Part shown: positions 48,613 through 60,100 of the stretch, in pieces | Position numbering within the stretch: position 1 is the first letter of the stretch | How the letters are laid out: every line of letters begins with the position of its first letter | Origin: Cynocephalus volans | Taxonomy: Eukaryota; Chordata; Mammalia; Dermoptera; Cynocephalidae | Assembly: GCF_027409185.1 (NCBI RefSeq) | Contig: NC_084466.1 | Span: 71,406,501-71,470,500 of the forward strand | DNA: 64,000 nucleotides | Direction: 5' to 3' | Notes under the pieces: generated by a model | Seen by the model: only the letters and a program-made list of their open reading frames with translations | Databases searched by the model: none | What the model was told of the DNA's origin: nothing | Made by a program: the position numbers and the translations under genes

Positions 48613-49089
48613 TTAAGAAGAAATGTATTTAGAAATAAGTTAACCTAGCACCTTTGCAGCATGACTGCGTAAGGGCATCCGATTCAAAGGGAAAGGGGTT
48701 TCCCATTCTATATCAAGATTGTCTATGGCCTAGTCACAAGAAATGATGCAAACAGGAAGTTTTTCCGTTGCTCTTTCCATGAAAGGTTAATCACAAAGAG
48801 ATGATGATGTAGTTAGTGATGCGTAGAGGCCAAGAAGAAACAGGATGGAATCTATGTATTGACAATACAGAACCAGGAATGGCCCTAAAGTTTTCAAATA
48901 CGTAGCAGACGGGAAGCACTAGATAAGAGAAAGAAGAGAAATGATAAAAGTACTGGGGTATGGAATCAATCACCTATCAATTTTCTTTTCACTTGAAACC
49001 AGGGGAAAAGGGAGTTGCGAAAAGTAACCCAACATTCCCACTTTAGGAGGAAGATACCTGCTGCCTGAGAAATATCGCTCTGCTCCCAT

Positions 49090-49330
49090 TCAAGGTAATG
49101 ATAGTTACCCTTTATTAAACTCAGTCATTATTCTGAGTATTTTATATTTGATATTGCATATAATTCTCACACAGACAACTCTGGAAGATACTGTTATCAT
49201 CCTCATGGTACAGATGAGAAAAATGAAGCACCAGGAGCTTAAATAACTTACATAGTCACACAGGTAGTTCATGATAGAGCAAGGATTTTTCTCTATCCGG
49301 GCAGTGTGATCCCAGAGCCTGCTTTCTTAT
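49090..49330 (+). repeat. MIR SINE
   Basis: 'tggtacagatgagaaaaatg', 'ttacatagtcacacaggtag' and 'gatcccagagcctgctttct' in MIR order. Confidence 0.75.
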
Positions 49331-50102
49331 CCACTGTGTTTCTGGCATTATTTCCACAATGAACCATAACCAAGGATGTATAAGAAAAATGCAGAGGAAA
49401 GCCTTCTAGAACAGACAGACACCGACAGTGTGTGTGTGTGCCTGTCTGTTTTCATTTATGTTTCTGGTCTCCAGCCTCCTTTCCTGAAGTTCTAATACTC
49501 CGTGTTAATTCTTATAATTTCAAACCGTGTATAGCAGCCATAGTTATTACTGCAACCTGAGTTTGTGAGGAAGGCAATTAAAATGATCAAATAGTTGGCA
49601 AAAGGAACCCACAATCTGGGAAAATTTTAATATAGAGTTGCTAAGGAGACTAGATGACTAGATTGTTGGGAGAAGAAATGACTAGATTGTTGGGAGATTG
49701 GAAAACTAGAAGAAAAGATGACCAGGGCAAGATCAGAGTTTGTTTTGTATTGTTTTATATTCATGCACAAAAAATCAAAATATTATTTGGGATATTGATA
49801 TGAGAAAGATAAACATTAGAAAATTAGAAATTTGGTGTTTTTAGTATTGGAATAAGCTCAAAATTGTCCTTGATTCCAGATGGTGTAGTGAAAGAAGGCA
49901 TCCTGAGACAGGAGCCTGACATTCTGGATTGGGGAAAGAGCTTCGCCATTTTTGAATTGTTATCATTAACAAATTATTTAGTCATTCATTCAAAGAGTAT
50001 CTGCAAAACATCGGTTATGCATCTGCATTGTTTTAAATGCTGCAGATGCAATGGCACCTAATACCAGACCTAGTCACTCCCCTCATGGAAATTTACAGTG
50101 TG

Positions 50103-50348
50103 AGACAGGAGTCAGCAGACTTCTCCTGTAAAGGGATGGATAGTAAATATTTTAGGTTTTGCAGCATATATGGCTTCTGTTGCAACAACTCAACTCTGCG
50201 GGCATAGTGCAAAAGTGGCCATAGACAATGCAAAAGCAGATGGGTGTGTTTGTGTTCCAATAATACTTTATTTAAAAACAAAACAAAACAAAAAAAAACA
50301 GATGATAGACCAAATTTGTCTGGAGAGCTGTAGTTTGCCAATCCCTGG
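50103..50348 (-). mobile_element. hAT-type MITE, antisense
   Basis: Reverse reads CAGGGATTGGCAAACTACAG ... CAAATTTGGTCTATC ... and ends in a complementary TGCTGACTCCTG. About 245 bp with short terminal inverted repeats. A common non-autonomous hAT family whose exact name I am unsure of. Confidence 0.7.
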
Positions 50349-50474
50349 TCCAGAGGAAGAACAGACAGAAGCCCAAATAATCATGCATATGTTAACATAT
50401 GTAAAGGCCCTGTGACAAGAGGACACATGAAACTGTAGAGGGACTGATAGAAAACCAACGGGGCTGTTGCTGAG

Positions 50475-50665
50475 CTAGTGAGGGGAGTGTCTTATAAGTG
50501 GGACTGGAAAGGAAGGGAGGGGCAGACAAGCAGGTTCTTGCAGGACATTCAAGATTTTAGTCTTTACTAACAATTGGTGGTCTTAGATTATTTTAAGCAG
50601 GATGGTTACATGATCAGATTTGAGTTTCAAAAGACCACTCACTGCGGTGTGTAGAATGAATTGAG
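50475..50665. repeat. L2-like ancient repeat
   Basis: 'gcaggatggttacatgatca' and 'caaaagaccactcactgcgg' resemble L2 3' DNA. Tentative. Confidence 0.4.
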
Positions 50666-51048
50666 TTAAATATCTTCATGTGAAACATAAGGATGGATAT
50701 ACTTGCCCTTTGTTTTGGACAGTTCATTGTGGCTGATGAATTACATAAAGTGCATAGAAGTGTTTTATAAAATATAAATGATATAGAAAATTGCCTAGTG
50801 ATATTTTACAGGAAGCAATATCACCAGAAGGTCAGATTCTCTTGAACTGCTCTGAGAACAAAGGCAATCTGAACTCATGAAAGAAATCTTCTTGTTTGTG
50901 TTACCAGGCTTCCTTCACTAGGGTAACTACTCCTTGGGGTGTTCAATAAAGAGCAGGAACTTCTCTCACCCACTTATACTCTTCCTCCTCTCCCTTCTCC
51001 CTAGCACTTCTGGATTGCTGCCTGAAGTCCAGCCTTGGCTCCAAACCC

Positions 51049-51069
51049 ATGAAAATTTGCCAAGGATAA
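51049..51069 (+). other. upstream ORF 1 in the STOML3 leader
   Basis: ATG AAA ATT TGC CAA GGA TAA, ending 18 bases before the STOML3 start. Confidence 0.5.
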
Positions 51070-51082
51070 AATCTTCTCAAGA

Positions 51083-51136
51083 ATGAGATGGATTCTGGGA
51101 TGTCTTCGCCTGAGAAGCAGGATAAAGAGAATTTAG
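51083..51136 (+). other. upstream ORF 2 overlapping the STOML3 start
   Basis: A second ATG lies five bases before the chosen start in another frame and runs 17 codons to TAG inside exon 1. A at -3 gives it a usable context, so it may divert some ribosomes. Confidence 0.5.
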
Positions 51137-51139
51137 TGG
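51088..51139 (+). CDS. STOML3: STOML3 coding exon 1
   Basis: Residues 1-17 (MDSGMSSPEKQDKENLV) and one base of codon 18. Donor GTAAGA. Cytosolic, charged N-terminus. Confidence 0.9.
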
Positions 51140-54100
51140 GTAAGATCCTTTGTCCTGTTTTACACTTGTTTTATATATTAAGCAAAGTGGGAGTTGTAGC
51201 ATTATAGAGAGTTGCGGTGTAAGCATAGGACATACTTCCTGAGTTTACCTTCAATTTCATTTAGAGCCCGGGATTTTGGATTCATTGCTTATGCTGGTTT
51301 TATTTGCTTCTTGAATAGCAGTCTATCTTGCTATCTTGATGTTTTGGCACTCTTTTTTTGCATTGAGTAGTAAAGACATGTTGAAGAGGCTGACATTTCT
51401 CTATCTGCAAATATCATCTGGTAATACTAGAATTAAAAAGAAAGGTTGGTGTGAGCTGCATCATGTTTGATTAATGGAGAGAAGTTGAGAAAAATAAGAC
51501 ATAGCCCATAATTACCAACTTCTACCCTTAATGCTAATGACTATAATGTATGACAAACTGTTTTGCTTGTATTATCTTTTTAAACCTTACTATAGTCCTG
51601 AGGTAGATCCTCTGATAGCCTCATTTTATAAATGAGAAACCTGAGTCTTGGAGAGTTTAAAAACTTGTTGAAGTCCAGAAAGTGATGGCGGTGAAGGGTT
51701 GTGTGTGTGTGGGTGCGCGTGTGTGTGTGACCTAGCCTGTGCTCTATACCTTATGCTGACAAAGAAGTCACAGTACAATTAGAAATAAAGAACACATCTG
51801 GCATTATTAATTTGTAAAAGATAAAGTGTACATGTAGAGACATTTACCTGAATTGGAAACAAAACGTTTCTCTTGGAGTAGGCATAGCAACACTGATATG
51901 ATGGTGGCAATAAATATTATTTAGAAATGCAAATGAAAGGTCTCTTCAAGAGTACCCTTCATTATTTTTTTTTAAACAAGAAGCTTCATGATGCATTTTC
52001 ATTTCCATTTTAACAGGTTAAGACATCAGCTAGCTAGATGGTATGATAGGAGCTCTGTCATCGGTGAGATATTTGAAAACGCTCATGAGTTTTCTTGGTT
52101 TTGATTTTTTCAATGTAGTAAAAAAGTTGCACTATCACAAGATAAACAGAACTGGATCTTATATTTTACAGCTTCCGATTTCATGTGCTTTTGGAAGATT
52201 ATGAGAGATGCACTATTGACCATTCTCTGAAATTTATAGAATAAGTTTTCTCTTGGCTTCCTTCAACTCGGATACATTAACAGGACAACGTTATTCAGTC
52301 CTAAAGGACTGCCCAGAAATTTCCATTCACACATGCAGAAGGAATTAAATAAATAACTGCGTCCTTGTTAGCACCTCCAGCAGGAGCCTTATGCAGTAGT
52401 GTGCCCTTGGCATGTGCCAGCTTTTGAAAGCCACTTGGGTGCATCTCTTTCTAACTCCAAGTTCATGTCATCACAAGGAGAGATGAGAATCACCTGATGA
52501 GGAGGTGGTTTATTAACATCATGAAAATGCTATAAATTAGGGCTTTTTCCCCCAGAGACCAAGTTGTTAAACATTTACTACCACACTGCCACATTACCTT
52601 TTGACATTCTCTCCTGTTCCCCCCCTTTTTTTTCTTTCTTTTCTTTTTGAATTAAAGCGAAGTTAATAGGAATCTAGAAAGTGGGCTTCTCAAGATTAAT
52701 ATGCAAAAGAATCTTCCTGGGGAGCTTGTTAAAACACAGTGCTGGTCTTTGCCTGCAGAAATTCTGGTTCTCTAGGTCTGGGCTGGACTTGAGATTTTGC
52801 ATCCACACAAACTCCCAGGACTTGGTGACGTTGTCAGGCTAAGACCACGTATTGAGTAGCACTGTGTTTCTTTTCAGCAACTGTGCACTTCCCTGAAAAG
52901 TGTTCCTTGATGCCAGCTGTGTGCATATTTCAGAGAAAAAGGCAGGAGGGGAGATATTACAGATGATGAAAAGATAGTATTTGCTCCTAGAGTTTTACTT
53001 TAGATTTATGCTTGATGCTCAAAGTTTTTGATTCTCTCTAGAGAAAGAATGAGGAAGTTGTTGAAGTTCTATTTTACTGGCTATATTGTCACAATATTGG
53101 AAGTGAATATATATACAGAGAGAGAGAGAGAGAGAGAGAGGGAGAATTGTTAACTCTCACCCTAGGCCCAAGGAAGGTGATTGTTTTTCCTGCACATACC
53201 TTTTATTTTTCTGCAGGGAAGCACCTGGTCTTGCCTTCTTTAGAAGTACAGATGACATTCTTTTTTTTTTACTTGACAAGATTTTTAATTTTCAGTTAAC
53301 TTTTTAAAATTATAAGCATAGCAAAAATTAAGAAAACAGAACAGTATAAACCAGTTATACTTCCCCCATTCAGAAATAACTGCTGTTAATATTTTGGTTT
53401 ATTTCCTTCCAAAATTTTTTCTAAGTATATATGTTCTACTAATTGAGATCCTACTGTCTGTATAATTTTGTATCCTACTACTTTTTTTCTCTTAATGTTG
53501 TACCATAATGATTTTCTCATGCTCTTGTACACTTAAAAAATATGCATAACAGAATATCGTATGAATGTGTCATGGTAATTATCCTCCCATTGCTGTACTT
53601 TCAGGGTGTTTTAATTTACCACTGTTGCAAATAACAGTGTCATGAGAATATTTGGGTCTAAATCTTAAGGACAAAGTATTTGTTCTCATTGTTGGCAGTG
53701 CTGTTATTTCAGAGAACTGAAAACCCAGGGAGGATGGGGCGAGAGGAGAATGATGCAAGAAAATCACTTTCTCTTATTTTCTTCTCATAATGATGTGGGG
53801 GTGAGAGTACCACAGGGCAGTACACGTCGGAGAAAATGCGAGGGCGTATGGTTCTCCGGTTAATTGATTCTCTTGAGAGAAAACAGAATCTCCTGTGATG
53901 AATCATTATTTCCAGACTAGACCTTTCAAACACACCCGTAGATCTATCGCGCTGCTCAGCGTCCTCCTGAAACTTCAGTGTTAGGCAGTTCAGCGTCCAC
54001 CTCATCCATTCAGCACGAAGCACCTGCTCCCTAAGCACTACACATGTACAGGGAAGACCCAAAGGATAGTTAGAAATTACAATGTATTATGAAAAATGAT

Positions 54101-57100
54101 TATAGAGGGTGTATCAGAGATGCAAATGAGGAGCACCCAAAGGTGGGGGTGGGGGTGGCGAAAAGAAGGTGATGTGTGAGCTGCGCCCTGGGGCTAGGCG
54201 AGAGAGACCAGAATGTGGGAGGCAAAAGAAGGCAGGGGGACAAAAAGCCCTGCACAGAGGGACAAAGATGTGTGAGGACGTGGGTCACTTTCTCTACTGT
54301 AGGGGCTTCCATGTACTGTTAGTACAGGGCTGACTCTCTCATCTGGGTCACCTAGACCCATAAGGAGAGGCCACCAAAATCACTGCCACTAGAAAAACTG
54401 AATGATGTGCTGAGAGGCCACGTGTCCAGCCTGGCATCTGAGTGGCAGGCATGGAGATTGCTGCTGCATTTGGGTGACGGGGGTGGCACTCATCATGAAG
54501 AAGCTATGGGGCAAGACACCTCTGGGGGGTGGGTGCATATAGAGGGGCTCAGGGGAGGGCTTTGATCGTGTTGGCAATGCTGACATTCTTAAGCTGGATG
54601 GTGGGTATAATGTATTAAATGAATTGTTTTTACACCTTACTGAACATTCTTACTACTTCAAAATATGTCTTAAATATTTCTAAAAAAAAGCAAATGGTAA
54701 AAAAAAAGAGCTCACAGTAGATAATGTGATCTAAAGTTCATGTAACTACTAAGCATAAATTATCCTTCTGGTGTTGAAATGCAAACAGGATTTAGAAAAC
54801 TCTTAGGATTATGAAATTTTTACTCATAAGACTACCATAGATGATAAAATCATCATCCAGCTTTGACTTAATAGTTCTGCACCAAAGACCAGGTATCTTT
54901 TTTTTTTTTTTTTTTTAAGGTTCCGAATGTTAGCTGAAAAAGCTTATAATGTCAGTGGCCAGATTACTTTAGCAGGTTGAAATTCTTAGGGGTCTAGAGG
55001 TTTTATTACATGTTCTTGAGAATTTTGTTCTTATACATATAAAAGAGCCATTATTTGGATGGGCCAGAACATCCACAACTGATGTTTAGAATACTGCTTG
55101 GTAAAAGAAGACAAAAATAGAAGAAAATCAAGTGTAAATTGCCAAAGCAAAATTGCACCAAATAAAGTTAAACAGCAAAGAAGACTTTATTCAAGGCTTT
55201 TGCAATAGAGAAGAGAGGCCATAACACAGTCTGAGCTCAACTCCACTGAAACAAAGGATGCTAGAGTTTTTATAGCAAGCAAAAAAGTACTGGAGGACCT
55301 TAGGGGAGGTCATAGGCTGTCTGTGGTTACTAATATACTTCTCATATAACAGAACTTCAAAAAGTTCATGGAAAGATTTGCATTATCTTTCAATTGTATT
55401 TTTCTACGAACTTTTTGAAGTACCCTTGTATCTTTATGATAGGAGATAGTTCCACAACTTGGAGAAAGGTGCCCACTGAAGTTAGGCTGCTACTTCTCAC
55501 AGAAACTGGCAGATGGGGTGCTATCTTCTTTGATATTTACATTCTAAGGGGTAGTTCCCAAGTCCATGAGAAAGATAGCGCTATGTTGTAAAACTAGCAA
55601 TAGGTTTTTTAAAAGATTCTAATCTTGAAGGGGCAGAAAAAGAATTTACAATGACACGTTTTCTAAAGAATATGTTCTAAGAAAAAGAGGTCAGGGGCCT
55701 AGAGTCAGGAAGAAGCCTGCCTGAATTTGAGTCAAGCTGAGGGGAATTTTAAGGCTGTCTTGGTCAAAGCATACTTCTACAAAAATGCTGGGAAATTGCC
55801 AGGATGACTAGAGGGCCTGATAACATGGCTAATAATTTTTTACATGTATTATTTTATCTAACCCTTGCAACTAGCTATTATTGTCATTATAGGTTGAATA
55901 TCCTTAATCTGAAATCTGAAATGCTCCAAAATAATAAACTTTTTGAGCACCAACCCAATGCCACAGGAGAACATTCCATACCTGATCTCACATGATGGGT
56001 CATGTATTTCATGCACAGAATTATTAAAAATGTATAAAATTACCTTCAGGCTATGTGTATAAGGTGCATATGAAACATGAGTGAATTTCACGTTTAGACT
56101 TAGGTCCCATCCCCAAGATATCTCATTATATATGTGCAAATATTTCAAAATTTGAAAAAAATCTGAAATCCAAAGTGCATCTAGTCCCATGCATTTCTTA
56201 TAAGGGATACTCAACCTCTATTGTCATGCTACAGAGAAGGAAACCAAGACATAAGCAGATTGAGTGGCTTGTGAGCTGTCACCCAGCTTGTAGGTTGGAA
56301 CTGTCTGAGTGAGAACGTGTGGCCAACAGACTCAGGGCCTGTGCTTTTCATCGCTGCTCTGCATGGTCTTCTGTCTGCCCACACACTGGCTTTGTGGAGG
56401 GCTTTGTGCTCTCTTCTTTCTGAGAATGGAAAGCAAGCAGTGAAATCTTTATTCTCAATATTAGCCCAACCTTCCCTACTCTGGTCATTATTTGAATTAT
56501 TTACTGAGGTATGACAGACATATGTACACTAGTCGTAAGTGTTTGGCTTGAGAGACAGACTACAAATCAACAATGGCGAGACCATATATAACAATATAAC
56601 TTTGACCCACAACCTACAGCAATTTGCCCAGGAAACCAACTCCCTTTTCTGCAACAGACAACACAGGAAACCAACCTGCTGTAAGTCAGACATACAGGAA
56701 GCCAGATTGCTATTTCTAGTAACAATCCAAGAAGAATCAGCCCCAAATGGCAAGGATTTGATTAATAACTGACAGCTTCCCCAATTTTTGTCCCCACTTT
56801 CAATTTAGGACCAACCAGAGAAAACCGAATATACTCCCCTAACCAATCACTCAGGACGCCCCACTCCTAGTTAGCCTGCCACAGCATCCCCATGACAACA
56901 GCCTCCAGTCGAGGTGTACCTGAGCCTTCCCTTTCTTCCACTCTCAAGCTTTCCCACTTCTCTGCCTGCTTTTGAGTCATGGCCAAAATGCAAGTGATGG
57001 CGGCTGACTCCTTACTATAGCAAGCTCTGAGTAAACGGCCTTAGTTTCTTCTCATTTGGTTGGTCTTCATTTATTTCCACAGGCTCAATATGATCACACC

Positions 57101-60100
57101 CAGATAAACATATGGAACACTTCAAGCACCCCAAAAGGCTCCCTCATGTTCTTTCCCAGTTAATACCCCAGCCACTACGCAGAGATAGCTGCTACTCTGA
57201 CTTCAAACATACTAGTTTTGCTCGTTCTTGAATGAAATCATACAATATAAATCAGATCATACAGTATGTACTCATACATGGAATCAAAAAGTGTGCACTC
57301 TTATGTCTGGCTTATTTTGCCCAGTATTACATTTAAGAGATTTATCCATATTTTGTATATAGCAGTAGTTTTGTCTTTTTTCTTGCTGAGTAATTACTCC
57401 TTTGTATGACCACAACTTTATTTATCCATTCTACTTTGATGGTTTTGGGTGACCCTTCACTTCTTGGCTTTATGAATAAAATTGCCATGAACATTCTTGA
57501 ACATGGTTTTTGCTGTCATCGGCTCTCACTTCTCTCAGGTATTACTTAGATGTTGAATAGTGAGTCACAAAATAGGTGTACAATTAGCTTAGTAAATACT
57601 TCCAAGTAGTTTTTCAGGTGACCGAACCAATCTGTACTCCCAACAGCGCATCTGAGAGCTCCGCTTGCTGCACAACCTTGCTAAAACATGGTGCTGTCAG
57701 TCTCTACTGTTCGCTATTCTGGTAACTGTCTGTGTATTAGCATCTCACTGTGGTTTTAACTTTCCCTTCCCTGATGTGTCATGTGCATCATTCTATTTTG
57801 ATGTTTTTAAATAATGTCCTAATACCGAATCAGTTATGTCTGCTAAGAAAGGAAATGACTATTTATGGTAACACAGACCTATGGCCAAATATTGTACGTA
57901 GTATTACTCTAACATTTAAACACTGTTGACCAGGCCAAAGGTGAGAAATAAGCAACCAAGTCACCTAGTCTGTTATATTAACTGTAGCTCATTTTTACTT
58001 CTAATGTCATCTAAGGCGGGCTTGTGATTTGGAGTCTTCTCCCCTACCTCTTGGCCTCACTCAAGTAATCAGTCTAGCCTTGAGTGTTTACCCCTCTTCC
58101 TAAAGGGTTTTGAAGTCTCCTCTGGTGCAGGGCTGTACCCAAGCACCGGGTACAACGCCCCAGGGACAGGCCTCTACCAGTGAGGCTTGGTTTTGCCTCA
58201 TGGCCTAAGTGAGTCAAAGTAAACATGAATTACTGTCAGTTTGTGGAACTTGTAGGTGCCACCTGAGAGAGACATTAAGACGATGATGACACTAACCAGG
58301 AAGTTTTCTGGCTGCAAAATGAAAATTAGCCTTGGTTGTCTCCAAAGTCCTTCCAGCTGACGTTCCTGAGCCCTCCTCCCCAGTGTTGGCAGCATTACTG
58401 CTGTACCTTTCCCTCTGTGGATGGAAAGGCAGGCATTGAATAAACATTCTGCTGTTCTCTGTGACAGCCACCTACAGGAGGGCGACTCTGCTTATTTCAC
58501 CAGCTGTGGGCTTCCTAGAAGTAAGCACAGCAGAGGACCGAGCCTGCTCATATAATTCCACCTGTCCCTGTTGTCTCCTTCCCCTCCTAGATCTCAACAA
58601 TGCGTGGCAAGTTCCTACCTCATCCACCTCTGAATCCTCAGCTCTAGCACAGGGCTTGGTATATGAATTTTGGTAAAATATTTGTTAAATGAACAGGTGA
58701 GAAAACAGGGGCAATTTGGGGGGGGTGGTGGTGGCAAAATCTAGTTCCCTTCCAGAAAGTAAGCCTATGATGGTACTTTATGGTTATGGGACAGACAATT
58801 GCCCACAGAAAATATGCATTCGTGGATTTGGATAAAACAGACGATTAGACGTGGTCAGGACTTTGTTGTCAACAAAGAGGCGGTTCAGCCCTTTTTCCTT
58901 CCATCATCCCCTCAGCCTCAAGGGAGGGCTCTGGCAGGAGCCTTTCTATAGGCTGAAGTGAAGGCAGTGTGGGAGACTTCTGGAGATCCTTGTAATACAA
59001 TCTCAGCATATCCCAGCAGGCAGAATTGTAATCTTCATATCCACTTATCAGCACAGCATCGTCATCTTAACTATGAGAGAGGGTGGGGAGAGGAAAAGGC
59101 TGCCTGAAGAATTTGCTTCCTTGGAAGCTGCAAAAGCAGTGCTCACTTTGTGACAACCCGCCCCGCCAAAGCTGAGGGTGCTCATAGACTGAGCTGGGGA
59201 GCCTGCAGGGACACCCCACATTAACTGGCAGCTAATGACACCCCAAGGTTCCATCAGTTCTCCCAGCGGCAACATTCTCAGGTGTGAATCTTGGCAGACT
59301 GATCATGACCTTATCTCTTGTCTCTCTTCCCATGTTTGTATCTAAGGGAGCTGAGTTTCTTCGTGCATGCAGAGATGAAAGGGCTTGCTAGGACTCTGGA
59401 GGAGCTCCTGCAGGTCAGGCTGATTTTCTCTGTGACTAACACTTGCTTATGCAGCTGGTGCTAAGGCTGGGCTCCTTTGGAAATGTTTAGGGCTTGTCTC
59501 AGGGCATTAAGTATAGTTGGTATCCTTTGTGCGGCCCCAGCTGCTCATGTGCTGCACTAACACCACAGCCTTAGAACACCTCAAGGTTTCTGAATACCCA
59601 ATATTGCAGTCCCAGCAGGGAGGAAACCCACCAAAGGTGGCAGGAATGGTGCTGCCTTGTCAACACTACTATCAAGATTCAATAAAAGAGCATGTGGTCC
59701 TGTGACTCATGGACAGCACAGTTATTGCAGCCTTGTTTGTAAAGGTGAAGTTGCAAGTAAGCTCCACGTTGATCAGTAGGAGAATGACTAAGTAAACTGA
59801 GACACAGGTTTAGGATGAAAGAGTATGCAAAAAAGAAGAATGAGGTAGATGGCTGTGTCATGACAAGGAAATATCTCCAAGATATATTAAGTAAAAGGAA
59901 AAAAAAGTAGAAACTTAGATACAGTGTGGTGCCGCTTATCATAAAATAAAATCTACAAATTAAAGCCAAGTATTCTCTAGATATACGTGTGTAAATAGGT
60001 AGGAATGGGTCTATGAGGACAAACACCCAACGGGTAACTCTGGAACTTCTCTAGATAAAAGTGGACCAAGGAGAGGATAGTCAGAGAAATTTAGTTTTAT

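Larger units (their letters stand above)
41831..51087. other. PROSER1-STOML3 intergenic region
   Basis: 9.3 kb without a supported gene. It contains MIR, an L2-like stretch (about 42690-42860), an old L1M interrupted by a younger L1 (43740-46490), an antisense L1 (47600-48610), another MIR and a hAT MITE. 46500-47590 and 48620-49080 hold nothing I can name. Confidence 0.8.

Noticed and set aside
53709-54062. 117-codon minus-strand frame in STOML3 intron 1
   Set aside because: No recognisable domain, no promoter or splice context, and mixed composition; no support beyond length.
55858-56214. 118-codon minus-strand frame
   Set aside because: Coincides with the Tigger MITE.
59679-60026. 115-codon minus-strand frame
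   Set aside because: Reads the antisense strand of an L1M fragment.
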